DNA of 64,000 bases. Source: Pseudodesulfovibrio sediminis (lineage in GTDB: Bacteria; Desulfobacterota; Desulfovibrionia; Desulfovibrionales; Desulfovibrionaceae). Made by a program: the position numbers and the translations under genes. Of this stretch, positions 44,361-54,627 are shown piece after piece (the first letter of the stretch is position 1; every line of letters starts with the position of its first letter). The notes under the pieces are model-generated. The model ran no database searches and had not been told where the DNA came from. It worked only from the letters and a program-made list of their open reading frames with translations. The stretch is taken from NCBI RefSeq assembly GCF_020886695.1, contig NZ_AP024485.1:2427001-2491000 (forward strand). Direction: 5' to 3'.

Positions 44361-44822
44361 GTGAATGATGAGATTGGATACTGTGTACCCAAGGCCCTGG
44401 CACTTCGGGTGAACGCGATTGCCAGAGAGGCTGGTACTTCTCCTGAGGCCCTGCTCAAGGGAATTGTGGAGCGGTTTGTCCGTCAGCATGACAGTGAAAA
44501 GGAGCGGAGAGCCTGTAGCCGTATTGATATCAGTATTCCAGCTGTGATTTGTGTTGAAAAAAAGGATATTAACTCTTCAATATATCAGCTGGTTACAATC
44601 AAGGACATCTCGTCTGACGGTGTTAGGCTCATATGCCCTGGCAAGAAGGTGCGCGGACAGTACGTGAGTGTCGGGGAATGTTCCCTGAGGTTTAAACTTG
44701 TGTTCACATTTTCTGAAGAAATGGAGCCGATGAAATTGAAGTGCAGTGCAACCCGTGTGGAATTGGTCAAAGGGGATGTTCATATACTGGCTCAGATTAT
44801 TCAGGCGTATACGAAGAGCTAG
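44361..44822 (+). CDS. PilZ-domain protein with ribbon-helix-helix-like N-terminus
   Basis: 153 aa. The PilZ c-di-GMP-binding signature is complete: RRACSR (RxxxR) at about residue 50 and DISSDGVRL (D-x-S-x-x-G) about 35 residues later. The first 45 residues (VPKALALRVNAIAREAGTSPEALLKGIVERFVRQ) look like a short strand plus two helices, as in ribbon-helix-helix DNA-binding proteins. If real, this links c-di-GMP to transcription. The start codon is GTG at 44361. It heads the export half of the locus, 105 bp before the Wza-like gene. Confidence 0.82.
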   Translation: MNDEIGYCVPKALALRVNAIAREAGTSPEALLKGIVERFVRQHDSEKERRACSRIDISIPAVICVEKKDINSSIYQLVTIKDISSDGVRLICPGKKVRGQYVSVGECSLRFKLVFTFSEEMEPMKLKCSATRVELVKGDVHILAQIIQAYTKS

Positions 44823-44927
44823 GACGCATCCCGGGGTTGTCGCTGTGAGTGGTGTATTTTGAATGGAATGCATGAACAGTGTTCTGTCCCATTGGACTTG
44901 AGCAGTTAAAAATTAAGGATGATTCCA

Positions 44928-45500
44928 GTGAATATAAAGCGTGCCTTGCTGACTGTTGGGATGATTTTCGTTCTCTGTTTTTCATATGTGTCCATGGCAA
45001 ACGCCGTCTCAATGGATACGTTTACTCTGGGGGCAGGCGATGTCCTTGAAATATCTGTCTGGGACGATGAGCGATTGACCCGGCCCACCGTTGTCGTGCG
45101 GCCTGATGGGAAGATCTCATTTCCGCTCGTTGGAGAACTGCAGGCTGCTGGAAAAACGGTAGAAGAGTTGCGCAAAGACTTTGCCAGCCGCATGGAAAAA
45201 TACATACCGGATGCGTCGGTTACGATCATGCTGCAACAGCTTGGAAGCGCTCAGGTCTACATTGTTGGTAAAGTGAATCGTCCTGGAGTCTACCTTATGA
45301 GTGGGCGGGTAACCGTGCTGCAGGCGTTGGCCCTGGCTGGCGGAATAACTCCGTTTGCAGAGAGCGACGAAATTCTGGTGGTTCGCGTAGACAATGGGAA
45401 GCAAACATACCTTCCCTTTGATTATGTCAAAGCAGTTGCCGGTGATGGGTTGGACCAAAACATCACGCTTGAACCCGGTGACACCCTTTTGATCCCTTGA
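44928..45500 (+). CDS. Polysaccharide export protein, Wza/OtnA family
   Basis: 190 aa. Signal peptide in the first 26 residues. The Poly_export domain opens with FTLGAGDVLEISVWDDERLTRPTVVVRPDGKISFPLVGELQAAGKT. A single SLBB-like part follows, with VYIVGKVNRPGVY and ending LEPGDTLLIP. There is no lipobox, and the protein is shorter than Wza itself. It should form or support the outer-membrane export channel. A GTG at 44928 with AAGGA eight bases before it is preferred; an ATG at 44919 is three codons earlier. Confidence 0.9.
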   Translation: MNIKRALLTVGMIFVLCFSYVSMANAVSMDTFTLGAGDVLEISVWDDERLTRPTVVVRPDGKISFPLVGELQAAGKTVEELRKDFASRMEKYIPDASVTIMLQQLGSAQVYIVGKVNRPGVYLMSGRVTVLQALALAGGITPFAESDEILVVRVDNGKQTYLPFDYVKAVAGDGLDQNITLEPGDTLLIP

Positions 45501-45551
45501 TGAAGGTTCACCTCCTAGCTTTGTTATATTCCCCTATAGGCAGCTAAATTC

Positions 45552-46721
45552 ATGCAGATATCAACTTTGCGTTTGCTTTCTGTTTTCAGCGCGTTGGTTT
45601 TTCTCTTTGTGACAGGTGCATCCGCATTTGCCGGGAAAGGAGAAATCACCCCCTCAATCATGGTGCAATCTGCATACGATGATAATGTTCAGTACAAAGG
45701 AAAATCGGACTGGGAGTTCAGGAGTACGCCGGCCGTTAAGCTTGAATACGGACAGGAAAACTGGACGTTGAGCGGAGGCGGCAGCGCGGACTTTTTCAAA
45801 TATGCCGAACTCACGGATTCCGACCGGGAGAACTACAAATTATGGCTCGGTGGCGAACGTTATCTCACTGAGAGGTTCCTGCTGAACTTTGAGAGTTCTT
45901 TCAGCTATGACCACACGTTTGTCGATGAATATACTGAATCCGGCAGTGTGACGGAACAGGCCCTGCGACGCAAATACATGGTCATGCCGGGCGCGATGTG
46001 GAACGCCACGGAAAAAGATCAGCTCTCACTGGGGCTCCCTCTTTCCACCATTCGATACGCGGGCAAGGACAACCCTGACAGTACGACCAGAGGGGGTGTT
46101 GTTGGATGGACACACGCTTTGAACAACGAACTGGTGAGCCTCATTTGGCAGGGTTCCTATACGAATTATCACTATAGTCGTTTGGACGGGGATACAAACG
46201 AAGACGTGTATATGGTCATGGGCGGCTTAAGCTATAAACCTTCTGAACTTATCGATTTAAAAGGACTTGTTGGACTCGGATATGCTGATTCGAAGGTCTC
46301 CTTCGATACCCTTCCCGATATGACCAACGAGGAAACATTCTTCAGCTTTGATCTTTCCGGGACGTACTCCCGAGAGCGGTGGAAGTTTACGCTTGGTGCA
46401 GACCGGAAAGTCTCACCTTCAATCTATGGAGAGTCGTCTCTGCGGACTCGCGGGCGGGTTTCGGGTGACTATGCCTTTACAGAGCGATTCTCATTGTATT
46501 GCGAGACGGCATATTACGAAACCGAAACGAACGGCCTGATCTCCAGTGACAGGGACCGAACCTATTATGTCAGGCCGTGGCTCAAGTATCGCTTGTCAGA
46601 GGACATGACAATACGACTGGAATACAAGTTCACCAATACAAAAGATTTGAGAACGCAAAAAGAGCAACAACAGAATCGGATGGCACTACGTTTTGAGTAC
46701 GCCTTCCCGACCGATTTTTAG
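45552..46721 (+). CDS. Outer-membrane beta-barrel protein of the polysaccharide locus
   Basis: 389 aa. Signal peptide in residues 1-27 (SALVFLFVTGASAFA). The mature part consists of many amphipathic strands with alternating aromatic/hydrophobic residues, for example NWTLSGGGSADFFKYAEL and MTIRLEYKFTNTKDLR, and ends with a C-terminal Phe, as outer-membrane barrels do. Proteins of this type (BBP2-like) regularly sit between Wza and Wzz in exosortase loci and may secrete the polymer. Identification is by architecture and position. Confidence 0.8.
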   Translation: MQISTLRLLSVFSALVFLFVTGASAFAGKGEITPSIMVQSAYDDNVQYKGKSDWEFRSTPAVKLEYGQENWTLSGGGSADFFKYAELTDSDRENYKLWLGGERYLTERFLLNFESSFSYDHTFVDEYTESGSVTEQALRRKYMVMPGAMWNATEKDQLSLGLPLSTIRYAGKDNPDSTTRGGVVGWTHALNNELVSLIWQGSYTNYHYSRLDGDTNEDVYMVMGGLSYKPSELIDLKGLVGLGYADSKVSFDTLPDMTNEETFFSFDLSGTYSRERWKFTLGADRKVSPSIYGESSLRTRGRVSGDYAFTERFSLYCETAYYETETNGLISSDRDRTYYVRPWLKYRLSEDMTIRLEYKFTNTKDLRTQKEQQQNRMALRFEYAFPTDF

Positions 46722-46739
46722 AGAGTTGCAAGGAATACA

Positions 46740-48500
46740 ATGGAAACAGCTACAAATGAGATTGCAATATATATCAGTGTATTTAAACGGAGGCGGTGGT
46801 TGTTCGCCATACCTGCTGCGGCCGCGCTTCTCGTTGCTTCGCTTGTTATAATCATTCTTCCGTCCATTTACACGGCGTCAGCAACCATCCTTGTCGAAGG
46901 CCAGGAGGTTCCGCAAGAGCTCGTGCAGTCAACTGTTACCGGGTATATTGAGGAGCGTTTGCAGTCTGTCAGCCAAAGAGCGTTCAGTCGCAAGAACTTG
47001 CTGGGGGTTATCGAGCGTTTTGGCCTGTATAAAGAGGACAGGGACATCCTGACCTCGGAAGAGATTCTTGAAAAGATGCGTGAAAACATCATAGTCGAGA
47101 ATATTCAGGCTGATGTCGTCAGTGACACCGGGCGTTCGACAACAGCCACCATAGCCTTTTCCATAGCCTTTGACGGTAAATATCCCAGACAGGTCCTGCA
47201 GACCACCAACGCTCTCGTCTCACTCTTCTTGGAAGAGAATTTGCGGACGAGAGAGGAAAAGGCCCACACAACCTATGATTTTCTGACGAGACAGTTGAAT
47301 CAGCTTCGTGAAGAAGTGTCTGCAACTGAATCAAAGGTCGCCCAGTTCAAGGAAAAGCATTACCGCTCCCTGCCGGAAATGATGGCCCTTAACCTGCAGT
47401 CTCTGGATAGGGTGCAAAAGGATATTGATGCTCGTCAGGAAATGGTCAAAACCCTGGTGGATCGGAAGGTCTATCTGGAAGGCCAGTTGGCGACTGTCGA
47501 TCAGACGGCGTATTCGTACACCGCTGAAGGGCAACGGATCATGACGCCTGAAGAAGAACTGAAGTCACTGCGCAGTCAATACCTCTCAGCCAAAGCCATC
47601 CATTCGGAAAAGCACCCTGATGTCGTCAAGCTCACCGGCCAGATAGCGTTGCTGGAAGCGGAGTTGACGGCCAGAAACACGGCACGGGATATAAACGCCG
47701 AGCTTGAGTCCTGGCGTCGGAAACTCACAAGCCTGGAGCGTCAATACACCGGACAGCATCCCGATGTCATCAAAGCCAGAAGTCGCGTCGCCAGCCTTGA
47801 GAAAGCCCAGGCGCAAGCGGAAGCAGACAATCATCAGGGTATGTTGAAGCTGGATGTGGATTTGGATCAGGAAAATCCCGCTTATATCAATCTCAAGACG
47901 CAGATTGAGGCGACAACGCTTGAGATTCGCAATGAGCGACAAATGCTCGTTGAGTTGCGCAGGAAGTATGATGAGTATGTGGGCTATATTGAGCACAGTC
48001 CGCAAGTTGAACAGACCTATCTGCAACTGCAGCGTGACTATCAGAATTCAAGCCAGAAATATCAGGAGACGATGCAGAAGGTTCTGGCCGCACGGCAGGC
48101 TCAGGAACTTGAAAAAGAGCATGTCAGCGAAAAGTTCTCTTTGGTCGAACCGCCTGTACTGCCCGAAAAGCCCTACAAACCTCGAAGAGCAGTGTTGTTC
48201 GTTGTCGCAATGGTGCTTTCAATCGGGGTGGGCATAGGTTGCATATTGATGGCGGAGCTTCTGGACAGCTCTGTTCATGACGATGGGACCCTGTCCGGGA
48301 TGATACCTGCGCCTGTTCTCGGGGTCATCCCCTATGTCCAGACTGCCAAGGAGATCAGGAGACAACGGAGGCGCAAGGTGTTCCTGGTGGTTGCCTCCGT
48401 GGGGGGCGTTGTAATGGTAACGCTCCTGTTCCATGTTTTTGTTCTTCCGATTGATATTCTTTTCTTCAAAATAATCAACAAGGTGCAGAGAATTGTCTAA
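46740..48500 (+). CDS. Polysaccharide chain-length determinant, Wzz/GumC type
   Basis: 586 aa. Wzz domain: first membrane segment at about 20-40 (WLFAIPAAAALLVASLVIIIL), long periplasmic part with several coiled coils (about 165-470), then the proline-rich PPVLPEKPYKPRR segment before a second membrane helix at about 483-503 and a third near the C-terminus. No ATPase domain is fused; the next gene supplies it. It regulates chain length and export. Confidence 0.9.
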   Translation: METATNEIAIYISVFKRRRWLFAIPAAAALLVASLVIIILPSIYTASATILVEGQEVPQELVQSTVTGYIEERLQSVSQRAFSRKNLLGVIERFGLYKEDRDILTSEEILEKMRENIIVENIQADVVSDTGRSTTATIAFSIAFDGKYPRQVLQTTNALVSLFLEENLRTREEKAHTTYDFLTRQLNQLREEVSATESKVAQFKEKHYRSLPEMMALNLQSLDRVQKDIDARQEMVKTLVDRKVYLEGQLATVDQTAYSYTAEGQRIMTPEEELKSLRSQYLSAKAIHSEKHPDVVKLTGQIALLEAELTARNTARDINAELESWRRKLTSLERQYTGQHPDVIKARSRVASLEKAQAQAEADNHQGMLKLDVDLDQENPAYINLKTQIEATTLEIRNERQMLVELRRKYDEYVGYIEHSPQVEQTYLQLQRDYQNSSQKYQETMQKVLAARQAQELEKEHVSEKFSLVEPPVLPEKPYKPRRAVLFVVAMVLSIGVGIGCILMAELLDSSVHDDGTLSGMIPAPVLGVIPYVQTAKEIRRQRRRKVFLVVASVGGVVMVTLLFHVFVLPIDILFFKIINKVQRIV

Positions 48501-48524
48501 CGCTCTGTGCAGTAAGGATATTCA

Positions 48525-49322
48525 ATGAGCAAGATAGCGAAAGCATTGAAAAAGGCCCAGGTGGAAAGGCCGGAAGATGTCCATATTGGAACCCGAAATC
48601 GTTCCCGCTCTTCCATGGGAAAGGCCTGGGAAGGGCAGAGCTACAAGAATATGCCGGTTCAGGAGGCCCCTGACGGGCACTTGGAGAAGAATCGTTTGCT
48701 GACAGATGGCAGCGCCCAGCATATCCGGGACGCCTTTAACGTGCTGCGGGCAAAGCTCTTTCAGAATACGCGCAACAAGGGGCTGAATTCCATCATGGTG
48801 ACAAGCCCAAGGCGTGGCGAAGGCAAAACGATTGTTGCCATCAATCTGGCCATGAGCATTGCTCGGGACGCGCGACATACAGCCTTGCTGGTCGATACCA
48901 ACCTGCGATGGCCCGGGGTCGCAAAAACGCTTGGCGTCTGCCGGGGCGGTGAAGCGGGCCTTGAAGACTATCTGGTCGGTAAGGTCGAACCGTCCGAGCT
49001 CATGGTCAATCCGGGGATTGAAAACCTCGTGGTGCTGCCCTCTTGTCAGGCGACATCCGAGTCTGCCGATTTGATCAGCTCTTTTAAAATGCAGCAGATG
49101 GTTCGGGAATTCAAAAGACAGTCTTCTGATCGGTATGTCGTTTTTGACTGTCCACACCTTCTGGATATGCCGGACTCCCTGGTCTTCTCAACATATGTAG
49201 ACGGCGTAATTCTGGTTGTTGAAGAAGGAAAGACGTCTCAAGCCGATATCAGAGCTTCTGTTGAGATGCTGGGAGAGGCCCACATTATTGGTGTCATCCT
49301 CAACAAACACATAACCCAGTAG
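48525..49322 (+). CDS. BY-kinase-like ATPase (CpsD/CapB type)
   Basis: 265 aa. The P-loop is SPRRGEGKTIVAINLA, Walker A' is LLVDTNLRWPG, and the Walker B region reads YVVFDCPHL. The N-terminal helix MSKIAKALKKAQ is the usual start of exosortase-locus tyrosine kinase-like proteins. The C-terminus has no tyrosine cluster, so autophosphorylation of the classical kind is doubtful. It is expected to pair with the Wzz-like protein 25 bp upstream. Confidence 0.87.
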   Translation: MSKIAKALKKAQVERPEDVHIGTRNRSRSSMGKAWEGQSYKNMPVQEAPDGHLEKNRLLTDGSAQHIRDAFNVLRAKLFQNTRNKGLNSIMVTSPRRGEGKTIVAINLAMSIARDARHTALLVDTNLRWPGVAKTLGVCRGGEAGLEDYLVGKVEPSELMVNPGIENLVVLPSCQATSESADLISSFKMQQMVREFKRQSSDRYVVFDCPHLLDMPDSLVFSTYVDGVILVVEEGKTSQADIRASVEMLGEAHIIGVILNKHITQ

Positions 49323-49328
49323 GCTGTC

Positions 49329-50573
49329 ATGTTTTGTGATTTCTACAAATTAAAAGAAAATCCCTTCAACATAATCCCGAACCCCGGGATTCTGTATGAG
49401 AGTGAAAAGCATGCACTTGCTCTGATATATCTACGATATGGTTTTTCGGAGAACATGGGGCTGGTGCTTTTTACCGGGGATATCGGAACAGGGAAAACGA
49501 CCCTGCTGAAGTATCTTCTTACGGAACTGACCGACGAGACCGAGGTCGCTGTCGTTTTCAATACGAACGTGGGTGCCGAAGAGCTTCTGCGATTGATCAT
49601 GATTGAGTTTGAAGTTGAAGGTGTCGGCACGGACAAGTCCAGGAATCTGGATATGCTCAATCAGTATTTGATTGGCGTGTACCAACAGGGCCGCCGGTGT
49701 CTGCTGGTTATCGATGAGGGGCAGAACCTCTCGGCAGATGCCTTGGAAGAAGTCCGGCTACTTTCGAATTTGCAGACGGACACACAGCCATTGCTTCAGA
49801 TTGTTCTGGCTGGCCAGCCGGAGTTGCGGGAGACCATTCAGAGCCCCGGGTTTGAGCAGTTGGCGCAGCGTGTTGCCATCAAATATCATCTGACGCCCCT
49901 CTCCCGTGAAGAGCTTGGTGAATACATTCAGTACAGGTTGAAGATGGCGGGTTCCAGTGATGGAAAGCTGTTTTCCGACGCCGCTCTGGATCTTCTCTAT
50001 GAAGCTGCCGGCGGGGTTCCGCGTTCGACCAATATCCTGTGCAATGCCGCCCTTGTCTATGGGTACGCGGATTCTCTGGAGCAGATATCCAAGAGCGTCA
50101 TGCAGCAGGTCATTGATGACAACCTCATCATGCAACCAGGCCTTGAGCCCGGAGAGTTTGCGGTTGAGGCTGGACATTCCCCTGTCGCTGAAGGCGAAAG
50201 CCTGGGCAAGGTTGACGAGTCTGTCCTGAATCGAGTGCGCGCGTTGGAGGGGCAGGTTGCCAACCTCACGGCCATGGTGAGCTGGCAGGCCGGACAGATT
50301 GATGGCTCCCTCGCCAAGGGGCATGAAAATATAATCAAGTCATTGACTGATCTCCTTGATAAGGAGCGCGTTCGATCAGAGGAATATTACGGGCGTTTCT
50401 TAGCCTTGTCTTACGAGCAGAAGCGTTTGAAATCACGAATTGAGAGTCGTTCCAGTCCGTGCATGGGAAAAAATGATCTGGAAGAGAACGCTCTGGAAGA
50501 GAAGGGTGAAGTGATTCGAAAGAAGAACTTGTTGAAGGCTTTTTCCAATCTGTTTTTTGCCTTCTGTATGTAG
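49329..50573 (+). CDS. ExeA/GspA-like AAA ATPase of the exosortase locus
   Basis: 414 aa. It opens FYKLKENPFNIIPNPG, then Walker A FTGDIGTGKTTL, Walker B CLLVIDEGQNLS and LAGQPELRETI, the layout of ExeA-type AAA proteins. Residues 290-414 are a helical, charged extension with coiled-coil potential. Such ATPases accompany exosortase/PEP-CTERM polysaccharide systems; the role is not established. It is seven bases from the BY-kinase-like gene. Confidence 0.88.
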   Translation: MFCDFYKLKENPFNIIPNPGILYESEKHALALIYLRYGFSENMGLVLFTGDIGTGKTTLLKYLLTELTDETEVAVVFNTNVGAEELLRLIMIEFEVEGVGTDKSRNLDMLNQYLIGVYQQGRRCLLVIDEGQNLSADALEEVRLLSNLQTDTQPLLQIVLAGQPELRETIQSPGFEQLAQRVAIKYHLTPLSREELGEYIQYRLKMAGSSDGKLFSDAALDLLYEAAGGVPRSTNILCNAALVYGYADSLEQISKSVMQQVIDDNLIMQPGLEPGEFAVEAGHSPVAEGESLGKVDESVLNRVRALEGQVANLTAMVSWQAGQIDGSLAKGHENIIKSLTDLLDKERVRSEEYYGRFLALSYEQKRLKSRIESRSSPCMGKNDLEENALEEKGEVIRKKNLLKAFSNLFFAFCM

Positions 50574-50730
50574 CGCCCTTCCCGAACGGAGAAAATAGAA
50601 CTGGTGGACTCGATGATGTGCAGGTTGATCGGAGTACATGGGTATTCTTTTGGGGTGATTCGTTTGTCTCATTGCGGTCGTCTTTTTCTTCAAAAGAGTA
50701 ATGATGAAGATACCAGACGGGAGCTGATAT

Positions 50731-52140
50731 ATGTATAAAGAACAAGTATATGTCACAACGAGTGTCGCCTTGTTGCTGGACGGTCTCGTTATTATCATAG
50801 GTGGCTATGGCGCGTTCTACATCCGGTATGTGGTGGGCGGCTCTTCGTTGGTCATGGAGGGAAGCCTGTTCATCTCCATTGTCCTGTTTCTGATGCTTAT
50901 TAACTGCTATGTGTTTGGACAACTCGGCTTTTATGCTTCGGATTTCAATCCTCCGCCCTGGTGTGCCTTGAGAAAGATTGTCTTTGCCGTTGCCGTTGAT
51001 TTTTCCCTGCTGACCCTGGGCTTGTTTTTTCTCAAGTCCGAGAGCATATCTCGAATATTCCTGGGGTCATACGCCATTCTGGTCTTTATCGGACTGGTGT
51101 TCATCCGCGCTCTTCTCTTTTTCTTCTTTCGTCGGCGAAGCGATGCCTATGGTTTGAGAAGGGTTTTGCTCATAGGCAGCGCGGACAGGGTTCAGGCGCT
51201 GTACGACGCCTTCCAGCGGCAAAAGAGCTGGGGGCATTCTCTTGTCGGCTCGCTCTCCGTTGGCTCCATCTGTGAGATTCAGGGGGTTCCGTACCTGGGA
51301 GTGGCCGATGACCTTGCGGCCATCACCACAGAAAAGGACATAGACGAAGTCGTTTTTACTGTGGCGGGAGGAGTCCCGTTTGATTTCCCCCGCTATTTGG
51401 ATATCTGCAAAAGCATGGGGTTAACCTGCAGTATCGTGCCCGCCATGTTCACTCCTCAAGATGGTAAATGGGGGGTCAAGGTTAGCAGTATTGATGATAT
51501 CCCGGTCCTGAGTCTCTACGGCTTGTCTATCGATGCTCAAGGCTTGTTTTACAAGCGCCTGCTTGATCTCATCGGTGGAGCTGTCGGCTTCATCATCTTC
51601 GCTTTACTGTATATCCCCATTGCAATCGCCATCCGGGCCGAGTCTTCAGGGCCGATTCTCTTTTCCCAGGTCAGGGTTGGTCAGAACAACAGGAAGTTCA
51701 GGCTGTATAAATTCAGATCTATGTACTGCGACGCTGAAGAGCGAAAGAAGGAGCTGATGGCCCAGAACGAGATGAACGGGCATATGTTCAAGATGCAGAA
51801 TGATCCCCGGGTGACGCGCGTCGGAGCCTTTCTTCGGAAAACGTCTCTGGATGAATTTCCGCAGTTCATCAACGTGGTTCGAGGCGAGATGAGTCTGGTG
51901 GGGACGCGGCCGCCGACGCCGGACGAAGTTGCACATTACACCGAGTCTGAGCGGCGAAGAATCTCCATGAAACCGGGAGTTACCGGGTTGTGGCAGGTCT
52001 CTGGTCGTAATCAGATAAACGAATTTTCAGACGTAGTGCGTCTTGATCTTGATTATATTGATGAATGGCGTTTTATGCGCGATCTTAAAATCTTATTCAA
52101 AACTGTCTGGGTAATCTTTCGTAGAGAAGGAGCATCTTGA
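50731..52140 (+). CDS. Initiating polyprenyl-phosphate glycosylphosphotransferase (WbaP/EpsB type)
   Basis: 469 aa. Four N-terminal membrane helices (about 10-130), a Rossmann-like middle ([19 protein letters not shown]), then a fifth membrane segment and the bacterial sugar-transferase domain: [62 protein letters not shown] and [12 protein letters not shown]. It moves a hexose-1-phosphate onto undecaprenyl phosphate to start the repeat unit. Confidence 0.93.
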   Translation: MYKEQVYVTTSVALLLDGLVIIIGGYGAFYIRYVVGGSSLVMEGSLFISIVLFLMLINCYVFGQLGFYASDFNPPPWCALRKIVFAVAVDFSLLTLGLFFLKSESISRIFLGSYAILVFIGLVFIRALLFFFFRRRSDAYGLRRVLLIGSADRVQALYDAFQRQKSWGHSLVGSLSVGSICEIQGVPYLGVADDLAAITTEKDIDEVVFTVAGGVPFDFPRYLDICKSMGLTCSIVPAMFTPQDGKWGVKVSSIDDIPVLSLYGLSIDAQGLFYKRLLDLIGGAVGFIIFALLYIPIAIAIRAESSGPILFSQVRVGQNNRKFRLYKFRSMYCDAEERKKELMAQNEMNGHMFKMQNDPRVTRVGAFLRKTSLDEFPQFINVVRGEMSLVGTRPPTPDEVAHYTESERRRISMKPGVTGLWQVSGRNQINEFSDVVRLDLDYIDEWRFMRDLKILFKTVWVIFRREGAS

Positions 52141-52167
52141 TACATGTCTGCACTTGGAGTCAGTTCG

Positions 52168-54537
52168 ATGATGAAAAAAATATGCTTATGTGTGCTGTGT
52201 GCCCTGGTTCTTGTCGGTTGTTCTTCCTCTAAAGAAAGGGGGGCTGAATATACTGAGCGTGCGATGCAGTATTATGAGCAGGGCAAAATAGCAGAAGCCA
52301 AGGTTGAGGCGAAGAATGCGATCAAGCTCGCCCCGAAAAATGCAAAGGCATTTCTTGTGTTGGCCAATTGCGCCGCTACGGAGCAGGATTGGGGTGCCGC
52401 TTTCGGCGCTTATGAGCAGGCCGCTCAGCTTGATCCGGATTTGTTGGACGCCCAGCTTGGCCTGGGTAGAATGTTCCTGCTGTCGCAGCAGTACGATAAG
52501 GTCAATGAAATCGTTGAGCTTGTCTTGGCCAAGGACGAGGAAAACATTGATGCACACCTCTTGAAGGCGGGGAGCCTGCTTCAGTCTGAAAAATATGAAG
52601 GGGCCCAGTCTCTGCTCAAAACCATCCTGGCCGAGCATCCCGAGAACACCGACGCCGTCATGGGCCTCGTATCGGTGTATCAAAGAAAGGGGGCGACTCA
52701 GGCGGCAGTCGACATTCTGGACAAGGCATTACGGGCAATGCCCGACAGCGTTGCGTTGCAGTATAAGGCCGCATCCCTGGCAGGGGATATGGAGGAGTAT
52801 GCCAAGGCTGAAGAGCATTACATGAAACTCCTTGATCTAGCCGAAAAAAAAGATCCTGTGCGGTTGATGATCGCGCGGTTGTATGAACGTTCGGGAGAAA
52901 AGGTCAAAGCCGAGTCGATGCTCAGAGAGTTGGCGAGTTCCAACCCGGAGAATGTCGAATTCAGATTAGGGCTTGTGGGATTCCTCGTTCGAAACAAGGA
53001 CTACGACAAGGCTTTGGCCGTCGTTGAAGAGGCATCAGAGGAATCAACCGATGACATACGGATACTGATGGCCCGTGCGGATATTCTCATTGCCAAGAAG
53101 AAGTATGATGAAGCGGTATCCGTTCTGCAGGATGTGGTGGAGGAGTATCCGGATCTGCCGATGTCGGCAAAGGCGTTTGTAAAACTCGCCGCTTTGTACC
53201 TCATGGAAGAGAATTTTGAGTCGGCCCTTGCTTCGCTTGAAGAAGCCCTTGTACGCGACTCATCCCCGGAGGTCCTGTTCCTCAGGGCGCAAGCCCGGTT
53301 GGGGCTGAATGATACCGAGGGTGCGATCGCTGACTTGAGAATTGTCAGAAAGGAGCTGCCGGAGAACTATGCCGCGCGGCAGTTGCTCGCCAGAGCCTAT
53401 CTGGCTCAGGACAAGGGCCTGATGGCTGTAGAGGAGCTTCATGATATCCTTGAAAGCAATGGGGACTACTCTCCTTCCCGGAGTCTTCTCGTCAAGTATT
53501 ATGCTCGATACGGGCAGTGGGACCTCGCAGAAGAGGAACTGCACAGGCTCCTGGAGCAAACACCTGACGATCCTTCTTTGCTGCTGGCACTCGGAGATGC
53601 CAAAAAGATGCAGGGAGCGTCTGCCGAGGCAAAGACCTATTATGAATCCGTACTCAAATTGCCTGAAGGACACGGCCCGGCATTGTTGCGACTGGGGTTG
53701 GTGGCAGAGGCAGAAAAGGAATACGCCAAAGCTATTGCGTACTATGAAAAGACGTTGAAACTCCACCCCAAGTCTGCGGCGGCGATAGAGCGGAAGCTGT
53801 TCGCACTCTTTGCCTGGGGCAGGATGGAGGAAGTGCGGGCGTTCCAGCAGCAGCTTCTGGACACCATGCCGGAGAGTGCTGCCCTGCACGACATGTTCGG
53901 ACGGTTGGCGCTGTCTGGAAAAAACAGTGACCTTGCTGAGCAGGAATTCAGAAAGTCCAGTGAACTGGCTCCTGATTGGTCAGTGCCGTATCAGCGTCTG
54001 ATCGGTATGCACTGGGCAGACAATGAAATAGACAAGGTCATCAGGGAGTGCCGTCTGGCGTTAAAGAAGAATCCGGATCTCTTTGTTGAGGAGTTCCTGC
54101 TTGGGCTGATATATCAGACGAAAGGGGACGTTATCCGCGCTACAAAGGCATACGAGTCTGTCCTGAAGAAGAAGCCCGACTTCCTGCCTGCGGCCAATAA
54201 TCTTGCCTACCTCTACGCACAGACTGCGCAGGATGATGCCACCTTGGACAAGGCCCTGGACCTGGCAATGGTCGCTGCGGAAAAGGGGAACCCGGAAGCC
54301 ATGGACACGCTTGGTTGGGTTTACCATCTGCAAGGTAACCGGGAACAGTCCATCGAAACCTTGAGCAAGGCCTATGAAAAGGTGCCCGACAATAAGGTGG
54401 TGGCCTACCACTTGGCCGTGGTGCTGGCAAAATGGTCGTACACGACCGAAGCGCGTAAAATCGTGAACAAGGCGTTGGCCGGCGGAGAGGTGTTTCCCGA
54501 GCGGAAAGACTTTGAAGAGTTGCTCAAGACGCTTTAG
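52168..54537 (+). CDS. TPR-repeat lipoprotein of the exosortase system (PrsT-like)
   Basis: 789 aa. A lipoprotein signal with lipobox LVGC at about residues 16-20, followed by more than fifteen tetratricopeptide repeats spread over the protein, e.g. GKIAEAKVEAKNAIKLAPKNA and GNREQSIETLSKAYEKVPDN. PrsT proteins accompany PEP-CTERM-type exosortase loci and probably scaffold assembly in the periplasm. The ATG at 52168 has GGAG eight bases upstream; the frame is open further upstream. Confidence 0.88.
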   Translation: MMKKICLCVLCALVLVGCSSSKERGAEYTERAMQYYEQGKIAEAKVEAKNAIKLAPKNAKAFLVLANCAATEQDWGAAFGAYEQAAQLDPDLLDAQLGLGRMFLLSQQYDKVNEIVELVLAKDEENIDAHLLKAGSLLQSEKYEGAQSLLKTILAEHPENTDAVMGLVSVYQRKGATQAAVDILDKALRAMPDSVALQYKAASLAGDMEEYAKAEEHYMKLLDLAEKKDPVRLMIARLYERSGEKVKAESMLRELASSNPENVEFRLGLVGFLVRNKDYDKALAVVEEASEESTDDIRILMARADILIAKKKYDEAVSVLQDVVEEYPDLPMSAKAFVKLAALYLMEENFESALASLEEALVRDSSPEVLFLRAQARLGLNDTEGAIADLRIVRKELPENYAARQLLARAYLAQDKGLMAVEELHDILESNGDYSPSRSLLVKYYARYGQWDLAEEELHRLLEQTPDDPSLLLALGDAKKMQGASAEAKTYYESVLKLPEGHGPALLRLGLVAEAEKEYAKAIAYYEKTLKLHPKSAAAIERKLFALFAWGRMEEVRAFQQQLLDTMPESAALHDMFGRLALSGKNSDLAEQEFRKSSELAPDWSVPYQRLIGMHWADNEIDKVIRECRLALKKNPDLFVEEFLLGLIYQTKGDVIRATKAYESVLKKKPDFLPAANNLAYLYAQTAQDDATLDKALDLAMVAAEKGNPEAMDTLGWVYHLQGNREQSIETLSKAYEKVPDNKVVAYHLAVVLAKWSYTTEARKIVNKALAGGEVFPERKDFEELLKTL

Positions 54538-54572
54538 GGCAGCGTCCTTTTTCAGGATTCTGGCTTTGACAT

Positions 54573-54611
54573 AATAAGAGCCGTTGCACTGTGCGTGCAA
54601 CGGCTCTTATT
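54573..54611. terminator. Bidirectional terminator between PrsT and the VPLPA-CTERM gene
   Basis: AATAAGAGCCGTTGCAC, a 5-nt loop and GTGCAACGGCTCTTATT form a perfect 17-bp stem whose ends give T-rich tails on both strands. It lies between two converging genes and should stop both transcripts. Confidence 0.92.
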
Positions 54612-54627
54612 TGTTGGGTGATCGTTT

